Part shown: piece by piece, positions 16,529 through 23,652 of the stretch
Position numbering within the stretch: position 1 is the stretch's first letter
How the letters are laid out: every line of letters begins with the position of its first letter
Position numbers and translations under genes: made by a program
Notes under the pieces: generated by a model
Database searches by the model: none
Told to the model about the DNA's origin: nothing
The model's input: only the letters and a program-made list of their open reading frames with translations
Origin: Ancylobacter novellus
Lineage (GTDB): Bacteria; Pseudomonadota; Alphaproteobacteria; Rhizobiales; Xanthobacteraceae
Reading direction: 5' to 3'
DNA: 64,000 nucleotides
Assembly: GCA_003241485.1 (NCBI GenBank)
Contig: QFQD01000014.1
Location: forward strand, 23,092-87,091

Positions 16529-18133
16529 TCAGATGCCCAGCGCGCAGCCGTCCTTGCGGGCATCGGAACCCGCCATCAGCAATCCGGTTGCAGGGTCGCG
16601 GACAATGATCTGCCCGCCGCCGATCGGCTCGATCGCGACGGTGATCTTGTGTCCTCGCGCCGTCAGATCGGCACGCACCGCCTCGGGAACCGAAGGCTCC
16701 ACTTCCAGCGCGCCATCGAAAGCGAAGGAGCGCGGGGCGTCGATGGCGCCTTGCGGGTCCAGCCCGCGATCGAACAGGCCGGACAGCAGCGCGGCCTGCC
16801 CCGAGGCCTGATAGTGCCCGCCCATGACCCCGAACACGCCGACCGCCTCGCCCTCGCGCCGCAGCAGGCCGGGGATGATGGTGTGCAGCGGCCGCTTGCC
16901 CGGCGCGATGGCGTTCGGGTGGCCCTCGATCAGCCGGAAGGAGGCGCCGCGCGAGTGCAGCAGCACGCCGGTCGCCGGGTCGATCCGCGTCGATCCGAAG
17001 GCGTGGAAGATCGAGTTGATGAAGGACACCATGTTGCCGTCGCGGTCCACCGCGCAGACATAGACCGTGTCCTTGTGCTCCGGCTCGTCCCACAGCGCGG
17101 GCGGGCGGGCGCGGGCCATGTCGATATGGGCGGCGAGGCGCTTTGCCGTCGCGGGCGACAGCAGGTCGTCGAGCGATACGGTCATGGAAGCCGGATCGGC
17201 CAGCAGCGCATCGCGGTTGTGATAGACCAGCTTGGTCGCTTCCGCGTGGATATGGATGCGGTCGGCGAGCGGGACGTCCGGCCCCAGATCGAACTCGGCG
17301 AGGATGTTCATCAGCAGCAGCGCGAACAGGCCCTGTCCGTTCGGCGGGCATTCTTCCACCGTATAGCCGCGGAAATCGGTCGAGATGGGAGTGGTGTAGA
17401 ACGCGCCGTCCTTCATCGCGGCGAAATCGTCGAGCGTGTGCAATCCGCCGAGGCTGTTGAGGTACGCCACCAGCGATCGGGCGACCGCGCCCTCATAGAA
17501 GGCGCTGGCGCCATGGGCCGCGATCTCGCGCAGGCGCTGTCCGAGCAGAGGCTGGGCATGACGCTCGCCGGCTGTGAGCGGCTTGCCATCCTTCAGAAAG
17601 GCGGCGCTGGCATTGGGGTCCTGCGCCAGGAGCGCCGCTTCGTCCGCCCAGTCAAAGGCCACGCGCTGGGCGACCGGATAACCGTTCTCGGCATAGTCGA
17701 TTGCGCGGGCGAAGAGCTGGTCAAGCGGCAGGCTGCCATAATCGGTATGGAGCCGGGTCCAGCCCGACACGGCACCCGGGATGGTGATCGCGTGGGCGCT
17801 GGTTCGCGGGATTTCGTTCGTAAGGCCAGCGGCCTTGAGCGCGGCGAGGCTTGCCGCCATCGGCGCGCGGCCGCTGCCGTTCAGCGCCACGGTCGGCTTG
17901 CCGGCCGGCGCGTAGAGCACGAAGCAGTCGCCGCCAATGCCGGTCATCGCCGGCTCCACCACGCATTGCGTCGCCACAGCCGCAAGTGCCGCATCCATGG
18001 CGTTGCCGCCCGCCTGCAGCACTTCGAGGCCCGCCGCAGTGGAGAGCGGGTGCGAGGTCGCGATCGCGGCGTCGCGGGCGAACAGCGTCGGGCGCTCGGG
18101 GCCAAAGAAGGTGGGGCGGTGGGTGGAGATCAC
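16529..18133 (-). CDS. Gamma-glutamyltransferase-family Ntn hydrolase (HpxW/YwrD-like)
   Basis: Self-processing N-terminal-nucleophile hydrolase of 534 residues. The family start AIATSHPLSTAAGLEVLQAG and the GGNAMDAALA and EPAMTGIGGDCF blocks are clear. The expected autocleavage nucleophile is the threonine in HKDTVYVCAVDRDGNM, followed by FINSIFHAFGS. No signal peptide precedes the conserved start, unlike periplasmic glutathione-degrading enzymes, so it should be cytoplasmic; the closest functional models are oxamate amidohydrolase (HpxW) and YwrD types. I chose the GTG at 18133, which overlaps the upstream gene stop (GTGA) and has an AGGA ribosome site. It is the last gene of a long catabolic operon and probably hydrolyses a gamma-glutamyl or small amide bond. 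Confidence 0.85.
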   Translation of the reverse strand: MISTHRPTFFGPERPTLFARDAAIATSHPLSTAAGLEVLQAGGNAMDAALAAVATQCVVEPAMTGIGGDCFVLYAPAGKPTVALNGSGRAPMAASLAALKAAGLTNEIPRTSAHAITIPGAVSGWTRLHTDYGSLPLDQLFARAIDYAENGYPVAQRVAFDWADEAALLAQDPNASAAFLKDGKPLTAGERHAQPLLGQRLREIAAHGASAFYEGAVARSLVAYLNSLGGLHTLDDFAAMKDGAFYTTPISTDFRGYTVEECPPNGQGLFALLLMNILAEFDLGPDVPLADRIHIHAEATKLVYHNRDALLADPASMTVSLDDLLSPATAKRLAAHIDMARARPPALWDEPEHKDTVYVCAVDRDGNMVSFINSIFHAFGSTRIDPATGVLLHSRGASFRLIEGHPNAIAPGKRPLHTIIPGLLRREGEAVGVFGVMGGHYQASGQAALLSGLFDRGLDPQGAIDAPRSFAFDGALEVEPSVPEAVRADLTARGHKITVAIEPIGGGQIIVRDPATGLLMAGSDARKDGCALGI

Positions 18134-19011
18134 GGGCTGGTTTCCTGTAGGAGCGGCCGATTGAAGCCGTAAAGCTCGGCTGCGTTGCTGGTCATTATGC
18201 GAGTGGCGACCGCATCGCTGCCGCACCATTCGCGGAACAGGTCTATCAGATGCGCGTCGTCGGGGGGATTGCCGGGCTTTGAGGGGTGCGGCCAATTGGT
18301 GGCGAACAGGCAGCGCTCCGGTGCGTGGGCGATGAGCGCGCGGGCGAGCGCCGCCACATCGCGATAGGCGGGTGCGCCGCTGCGCGAGGTCTCGTAGACG
18401 CCCGAGGTCTTCACGAAGGTGCGTCCGCCGTCGATCAGCCGCTGCAGCGCCCTGAAGCCGGGATGATCGAGCCCGACGGGTTCGAGGAACTTGCCGTTGT
18501 GGTCGATCACCAGCCGGCCCGGCAGGCGCGACAGGCGGCCGGCGTAGTCCTGCAAATGGCGTCCGTCCATCTGCATCTGCACATGCCAGCCGAGGGCCGC
18601 CGTTCGCGCCGCGAGCGTTTCGAGATCGTCCCAGCCGAGCATGCCGCCGCCGATCATGAAGAAGCGGATGCCGCGTATGCCGAGGCCGGTGAGCCTTTCA
18701 AGTTCCGCATCGCTGACATCGGGCGGCACCACGGCGACGCCGCGCGCATCCTCGCCGAGCCTTGCCATCGCATCGAGCGTGGCGCGGTTGTCGAAGCCGT
18801 AGACCGAGGGCTGCACCACCACGGCGCGGGTGAGGCCCAGCGTGGCGCGCACCTTCAGATATGCCGCGATGTCGCCTCCCGCGACGGGCGGGAACGGGGA
18901 GTTCGGCGCCGGCGGATAGGTCTCCGCCGGGCCGTAAATGTGCATGTGACAGTCGCAGGCGCCCGGCGGCGGCCGGAAGACCGGCGGGCGCGGCGGCAGC
19001 AGCGCGCTCAT
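18130..19011 (-). CDS. Amidohydrolase-family hydrolase (2-pyrone-4,6-dicarboxylate lactonase-like)
   Basis: Metal-dependent TIM-barrel hydrolase of 293 residues in the amidohydrolase-2 group. The metal motif is ACDCHMHIYG near the N terminus; later family marks are GIRGIRFFMIGGGML, RLVIDHNGKFLEPVG and CLFATNWPHPSKPG, where the final aspartate position of the usual GTDWPHP is an asparagine (ATNWPHP), as in PDC lactonase and D-galactarolactone isomerase relatives. It could open a lactone or cyclic amide produced by the upstream Rieske oxygenase and dehydrogenase. Its start overlaps the preceding stop by ATGA and its stop overlaps the next start by GTGA. Confidence 0.85.
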   Translation of the reverse strand: MSALLPPRPPVFRPPPGACDCHMHIYGPAETYPPAPNSPFPPVAGGDIAAYLKVRATLGLTRAVVVQPSVYGFDNRATLDAMARLGEDARGVAVVPPDVSDAELERLTGLGIRGIRFFMIGGGMLGWDDLETLAARTAALGWHVQMQMDGRHLQDYAGRLSRLPGRLVIDHNGKFLEPVGLDHPGFRALQRLIDGGRTFVKTSGVYETSRSGAPAYRDVAALARALIAHAPERCLFATNWPHPSKPGNPPDDAHLIDLFREWCGSDAVATRIMTSNAAELYGFNRPLLQETSP

Positions 19012-20000
19012 CGGTCGAGCCAGCCGGGGACGCGGTGCGGGTTCTTGGCGTGGATCGGCAGCCGGCGCTCCAGCACCGCCTTCACCTGCTCCACCGTTTC
19101 CATGGCCTGGAACTCCGACGGCTCGATCATCAGCGCCGCCGAATGCGGGGTGGCGACGACATTGGGCAGGCGCGCCAGCCGCAGCGAGGGCTGCTGGTCG
19201 CGCCCGTCGCCGACATCGAGGCCGGCGCCGGCGATGATGCCATCGAGCAGGGCCGTCTCAAGCGCCGCCTCATCCACGAGGATGCCGCGGGAGATGTTGA
19301 TGAAGAAGGCATCGCGGCGCATCTGCGCGAAGGCCGAGGCGTTCATCATCCGCTCCGTCTCCGGCGTGGCATAGGCGGCGCAGACCACGAAATCGGGTTG
19401 CGACAGCACCGCGCCCAGATCGGTGTGGATCACCGCGCCATTGTCGATCCGCGCATAGGGATCATAGACGCTCACCTTCATCTTGAAGGCCAGCGCCAGT
19501 TCGACGATGCGCCGGCCGATCGAGCCATAGCCGATGACGCCGACATGGGCGCCCGCCATCTGGCGGCCGAACACCATGGGGTGCGCGTCGTTCCCGCCAT
19601 GGTAGCGCTCGGCGTCGCGGGTGATGTTGCGGGCGAGGTCGAGCATGAGGGCAAGCGCGTGCTCGGCCACCGCGTCGGCATAACCCGAGGAGCAGTTGCA
19701 CACGAGGATTCCGGCGTCGGAAGCCGCGTCCACGTCGATGTTGCGCATGTCGACGGCGCAGCGGGTGAACAGCTTCACGCTGGTGAGCTTTTCCAGCACC
19801 TCGCGCGAGCCGGCGGCGAGGCGGTCGGAGATCACGACCTGGCATCCCTCGGCGGCCTTCACCAGCGCATCGCCGGTCAGCGGCGCGTCGCTGTCATTCA
19901 TGACGAGGTCGATCGGCAGCGCCTTGAGCGCCGCGACGCCTTTATCGCCGTAGAAGTGCTTCAACAGGTCGCGATTATGGGTGAGCAGAACGCGCATCAT
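19008..20000 (-). CDS. D-isomer-specific 2-hydroxyacid dehydrogenase family protein
   Basis: NAD(P)-dependent dehydrogenase of 330 residues. The nucleotide-binding motif is VGVIGYGSIGRRIVEL. Of the usual catalytic trio, the arginine (INISRGILVDEAAL) and the histidine (VVATPHSAALM) are present, but the glutamate normally found in the D-V-x-x-x-E-P stretch reads glutamine here (GLDVGDGRDQQPSLR). That could reduce or alter activity; a related pattern would need checking in close homologues. The gene starts immediately after the Rieske gene stop, with a second ATG three bases later, and overlaps the next gene by ATGA, so it belongs to the same catabolic operon. Substrate unknown. Confidence 0.85.
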   Translation of the reverse strand: MMRVLLTHNRDLLKHFYGDKGVAALKALPIDLVMNDSDAPLTGDALVKAAEGCQVVISDRLAAGSREVLEKLTSVKLFTRCAVDMRNIDVDAASDAGILVCNCSSGYADAVAEHALALMLDLARNITRDAERYHGGNDAHPMVFGRQMAGAHVGVIGYGSIGRRIVELALAFKMKVSVYDPYARIDNGAVIHTDLGAVLSQPDFVVCAAYATPETERMMNASAFAQMRRDAFFINISRGILVDEAALETALLDGIIAGAGLDVGDGRDQQPSLRLARLPNVVATPHSAALMIEPSEFQAMETVEQVKAVLERRLPIHAKNPHRVPGWLDR

Positions 20001-21152
20001 CTACCACCCGTCCGCCATCATGTCGTCGACCAGCGGCGCCGGCAGGCGCGCCATCACCCAGCGGTTCATCGCCAGCACCATGTCGTCCCGCCACGACAGC
20101 GGGCCGGGGCGGGCAAGGCAGGAGGAGAGGCCGATCTGCTGCCGTTCGAGAATGCTGACATCCTCAAGGGCCACTGCTTCCCAGCGCTTGTAATAGGGGC
20201 CGGCGCGCTCCTCGAAGTCCGGCAACTCGGTATAGGCCTTGGGGAAGCAGCCACCGACCGACAGCACCGTGCGGTCCACCGCGACCGGTCGCACCGCCAG
20301 CCACCACATGCAGTCCTGCGCATAGACGAACTGCACGGTGGGTTCGATCACGGTGAAGAAGGTGCCCTGCTGCGCCTGCTCCGACAGGCCCTCAATGGCG
20401 GGGAAGGGCGGTTCCTGCCCGAGCACGGCGATGGAGCGCTTGGCCTGCACCTGGATGACGTGCCAGTTGCCCTCGGTCGGGAAGCTCACCGAACGCTGCG
20501 CCCCGACCGTCGCGGCGTGGACGACGCCGGTGTGGTAGGTCTCCATGGCGTTTTCCAGCAACAGCTTCCAGTTGCAGCGTGTCTCGATCTCCATGTGCCA
20601 GGTCTTGACCATGTCGCCGAGCCGGTGGCTGCCGACCAGCTCGGGCATGTTGCCGAGATGCTCCGTCAGGCTGGGGGCGTTGTCGTCATAGTTCAGGAAG
20701 ATCGAGCCTTCCCATATTTCCATGCGGATCGGGATGAGGCCATGCGGCGGCTTCTCGAATTTCGGCACTTCCCGCATGCCGGGCGCGCCGGCGAGCGAGC
20801 CGTCGAGCCTGTAGTTCCAGGCGTGATAGGGGCAGATGATGTTGGTCGCGTTGCCGCAGCCCTCCAGCAGGATGGAGGCGCGGTGGCGGCAGAAATTGGC
20901 GAAGGCGCGCAGCACGCCATCCTCGCCGCGCACTAGTGCCACCGGGCCGCCAATGCTGTGCAGGGTCTTGTAATCGCCGGGGTTTGCCACTTCCTCGACA
21001 CGACCGGCGAAGAACCAGTTCTTGAGGTGGATGTGCTCGACCTCCGCCTTGAAGATGGTGGGGTCGGTGTAGAACCGCGTCGGCGCGCTCTTGGCGTCGC
21101 CAAGCGGCGGCTCGGACCAGACATAGGGCTCGGGGACCAGCGTCGTTTCCAT
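20001..21152 (-). CDS. Rieske [2Fe-2S] ring-hydroxylating or N-demethylating oxygenase, alpha subunit
   Basis: Oxygenase component of 383 residues. The Rieske cluster ligands are the CRH of ANFCRHRASILLEG and the CPYH of NIICPYHAWNYRLDG. The mononuclear iron site lies in NWKLLLENAMETYHTGVVH, with the two histidines in place. The overall pattern resembles the group that includes quaternary-amine demethylating oxygenases as well as aromatic dioxygenases. No ferredoxin or reductase gene is nearby, so electrons must come from a partner encoded elsewhere. I set the start at METTLVPEPYVW (21152); longer frames read into the previous gene. It lies between the arginase-family gene and the 2-hydroxyacid dehydrogenase. 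Confidence 0.9.
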   Translation of the reverse strand: METTLVPEPYVWSEPPLGDAKSAPTRFYTDPTIFKAEVEHIHLKNWFFAGRVEEVANPGDYKTLHSIGGPVALVRGEDGVLRAFANFCRHRASILLEGCGNATNIICPYHAWNYRLDGSLAGAPGMREVPKFEKPPHGLIPIRMEIWEGSIFLNYDDNAPSLTEHLGNMPELVGSHRLGDMVKTWHMEIETRCNWKLLLENAMETYHTGVVHAATVGAQRSVSFPTEGNWHVIQVQAKRSIAVLGQEPPFPAIEGLSEQAQQGTFFTVIEPTVQFVYAQDCMWWLAVRPVAVDRTVLSVGGCFPKAYTELPDFEERAGPYYKRWEAVALEDVSILERQQIGLSSCLARPGPLSWRDDMVLAMNRWVMARLPAPLVDDMMADGW

Positions 21153-21171
21153 GGTCTTGCGGTGCCTCCCT

Positions 21172-22122
21172 TCAGCGATGCCCGGCATTGCGGCGGTGTT
21201 CCGCCTGGCCGAGCTGAACGAGATGAAGCGCGATGACCGCCACATGGCCCGCCAGCATGGCGGCCATGCCCTGCACATCGTGCGGCGGGCTCAGCGTGTT
21301 GATGTCGACGCCGACGAGATCGAGGCCGTTCAATCCGTGCAGCAGATCGAACACTTCCGCCACGGGCGGGCCGCCCCATGTCGGCGTGGCGACGCCGGGC
21401 GCGGCGGAGGGGTCGAAATAATCCATATCGAAGGACAGATGCACCGGCCGGTTGCCGACGACCTCGCGCACCTCGGCGGCGATGGCTTCGGCGCCACGGC
21501 GGCGCACCTCGTCGCCCGGGATCAGCCGGTAGCCGAGCCCGCGCGTGTAGTCATAGGCGCCGGGCACCAGCATGGTGCCGCGCGCGCCGATGTGGAAGGA
21601 GCGCCTTGTGTCGATCAGGCCCTCCTTGGCGGCGCGGGTGAACGTGGTGCCGGTGTTGATCTCGTCGCCGGGATAGGCGTCGGTGTGGGCATCAATATGG
21701 ATCAGCACGAGTTCGGGGTAGCGCCGGGCCAGTGCGCGCAGCACCGGCAGCGTCACCGTGCCGTCGCCGCCGACGCAGAGCGGCACCGCATCGGCCCGCA
21801 CCACCTCGTAGACCGCCGCCTCCATGGTCGCCAGCGACGGCACGAGATCGGAGGCCACCACGTCGACATCGCCGAGATCGACCACGCGGTTATCCGCCCG
21901 CGGATCGACATCGGCGAGCGGGGGATAATAGGGGCGCACCTCGCTCGACATGGCGCGGAACGAGGCCGGGCCCTGACGCGAGCCGATGCGCGTGGCGTGC
22001 GTGCCGCAATCGAAGGGCAGGCCCATGATGGCGATCTGTCCCGCGCTGGCGGTCGCGGCCGGCGGCACGCCCAGAAACGTGCCCAGCCGCATGCGCGGCG
22101 GCGCGCTCGAATGATCCGTCAT
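21172..22122 (-). CDS. Arginase/agmatinase-family protein with an altered metal site
   Basis: Ureohydrolase-fold protein of 316 residues. Five of the six metal ligands of the family are visible: D144, H146 and D148 in HIDAHTDAY and D232 and D234 in SFDMDYFDPSAAPG. The sixth, the histidine of the usual GGDHS motif, is glycine (G121 in VGGDGTVTLP), confirmed in the nucleotide sequence as GGC. True agmatinases and arginases need that histidine for one manganese, so activity on guanidines may be changed, or the protein may use a different metal site. It follows the Liv importer with an ATGA overlap and precedes the Rieske gene. The operon could process a guanidino or ureido compound, but this is inference. 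Confidence 0.85.
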   Translation of the reverse strand: MTDHSSAPPRMRLGTFLGVPPAATASAGQIAIMGLPFDCGTHATRIGSRQGPASFRAMSSEVRPYYPPLADVDPRADNRVVDLGDVDVVASDLVPSLATMEAAVYEVVRADAVPLCVGGDGTVTLPVLRALARRYPELVLIHIDAHTDAYPGDEINTGTTFTRAAKEGLIDTRRSFHIGARGTMLVPGAYDYTRGLGYRLIPGDEVRRRGAEAIAAEVREVVGNRPVHLSFDMDYFDPSAAPGVATPTWGGPPVAEVFDLLHGLNGLDLVGVDINTLSPPHDVQGMAAMLAGHVAVIALHLVQLGQAEHRRNAGHR

Positions 22123-22865
22123 GCATCGGTTCCCAGATAGAAGGACTTCACGCGCTCGGGATCGAGATCGGCGCCGCTGTCCTGATGGACGATGCGCCCG
22201 AGGCGCATGATGTAGACGTGGTCGGAAAGGCGCATCGCCTCCACCGCGTTCTGCTCCACCAGCAGCACCGTGGTGCCCTGCTTGCGGATTTCCAGCACGG
22301 TGTCGAGGATCAGGTCGATCATCTGCGGGGCAAGCCCCATGGTCGGCTCGTCCATGATGAGCAGGGACGGGCGCGACATCAGCCCGCGGGCGATGGCCAG
22401 CATCTGCTGTTCGCCACCCGACAGGGTGCCCGCCATCTGGTTCATGCGTTCGCCGAGGCGCGGGAACAAGCCGACGAGCCGTTCGATGTCGCCGCCGGTC
22501 TCGCTCGCGTCGCCGCGCGCATAGGCGCCGAGCACGAGGTTCTCGCGCACGCTCATGCCGGCGAACACCCGCCGGCGCTCGGGCACATGGGCGATGCCGC
22601 GCGCGACCCGCAGCTCCGGCGCGAGCCCGGTTATGTCCTCGCCGGCGAACGAGATGGTGCCGCTGGCAAGCGGCAGCAGGCCGGACAGCGCCATCAGGGT
22701 CGTGGTCTTGCCGGCGCCGTTGGAGCCGACCAGCGAGACAATGCGACCCGGTTCGACGGCAAGGTCGATGCCGTCGACCGCGCGGATGCGGCCGTAGGAG
22801 ACGGCGAGGTTCGTCACCTTCAGCAGGGGCTCGACCGGGAGGGCGGCGGTTGCGCTGTGGTTCAT
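22119..22865 (-). CDS. livF: Branched-chain amino-acid-type ABC transporter ATPase (LivF)
   Basis: Second ATPase of the Liv-type importer, 248 residues from MNHSATAALP at 22865. Walker A is GSNGAGKTT, the signature is LSGGEQQMLAIARGLM, Walker B is LLIMDEPTMGLAPQMI, and the switch region is VLLVEQNAVEAM, all characteristic of LivF. It overlaps the next gene by ATGA and follows livG closely. As with most Liv-type systems, the substrate is not necessarily a branched-chain amino acid; the downstream enzymes suggest an amide- or guanidine-containing compound. Confidence 0.93.
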   Translation of the reverse strand: MNHSATAALPVEPLLKVTNLAVSYGRIRAVDGIDLAVEPGRIVSLVGSNGAGKTTTLMALSGLLPLASGTISFAGEDITGLAPELRVARGIAHVPERRRVFAGMSVRENLVLGAYARGDASETGGDIERLVGLFPRLGERMNQMAGTLSGGEQQMLAIARGLMSRPSLLIMDEPTMGLAPQMIDLILDTVLEIRKQGTTVLLVEQNAVEAMRLSDHVYIMRLGRIVHQDSGADLDPERVKSFYLGTDA

Positions 22866-22869
22866 CGGG

Positions 22870-23652
22870 TCACCTCGCCCGCCCGAGATAGGCCGCCTGC
22901 ACGGCGGGATCGGCCAGCACCTCTTCGGGCAGGCCATCGGCGATGCGCTTGCCATATTCCAGCACGGTGAGGTGGTCGCACAGGCTGCGCACGATCTGCA
23001 TGTCATGCTCGATCAGCAAGACCGCGATGCCCTGTTCGCGCACCTGCCGCACCAGATCGGCAATGTCGGTCTTCTCCACCGCGTTCATGCCGGCGAGCGG
23101 TTCGTCGAGCAGGAGCATCTTCGGCGAGGACATCAGCGCACGGGCGATCTCGACCCGGCGCTGGTGGCCATAGGAAAGCGTGGTCGCCACCCGGTCGGCG
23201 ATGTCGCTGCCGAGGCCGACGAAGGCGAGAAGTTCATAGGCCCTGGCGACCATCGCGCGCTCGGTCTCGCGCGCGCGGCGCGCCCCGAAGACGAGAGCGG
23301 GGGCGGAGGCGCCAAAGCGCTGATGCGCGCCGACCAGCACGCTTTCCAGCACGGTCATCGCGCCGAACAGGCGGATGTTCTGGAAGGTGCGCGCAAGGCC
23401 GCGGCGAGCCACGCCGTTGACCCCGAGCCCGCCGATCTCCTCGCCGTCGAACATCAGCTCGCCAGCCGTCGGGCGGATGAAGCCGGTGAGCACGTTGAGC
23501 ACGGTGGTTTTGCCCGCGCCGTTCGGCCCGATCAGCCCATGGATGGCGCCGCGCGCCACCGCCATGTCGAAGCCGCCGACGGCTTCCAGACCGCCGAAGC
23601 GCACGACGATGCGGCGCGCCTCCAGCAGCGGCGTTGATGTGGGCGCTCTCAT
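22870..23652 (-). CDS. livG: Branched-chain amino-acid-type ABC transporter ATPase (LivG)
   Basis: First ATPase of the importer, 260 residues. Walker A is GPNGAGKTTVLNVL, the LivG-type LARTFQNIRLFGAMTVLE stretch forms the Q loop, and Walker B is MLLLDEPLAGMNAVE followed by VLLIEHDMQIV. The signature motif is degenerate, LSYGHQRRVEIARAL, which is usual for LivG. The start overlaps the stop of the fused permease gene by ATGA. The two ATPases form the heterodimer that drives the permease fusion. Confidence 0.93.
   Translation of the reverse strand: MRAPTSTPLLEARRIVVRFGGLEAVGGFDMAVARGAIHGLIGPNGAGKTTVLNVLTGFIRPTAGELMFDGEEIGGLGVNGVARRGLARTFQNIRLFGAMTVLESVLVGAHQRFGASAPALVFGARRARETERAMVARAYELLAFVGLGSDIADRVATTLSYGHQRRVEIARALMSSPKMLLLDEPLAGMNAVEKTDIADLVRQVREQGIAVLLIEHDMQIVRSLCDHLTVLEYGKRIADGLPEEVLADPAVQAAYLGRAR

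Noticed and set aside
18860..20936. Plus-strand open frame of about 690 codons opposite the Rieske and dehydrogenase genes
   Set aside because: No recognisable motif, and the minus strand carries the Rieske and Rossmann signatures.
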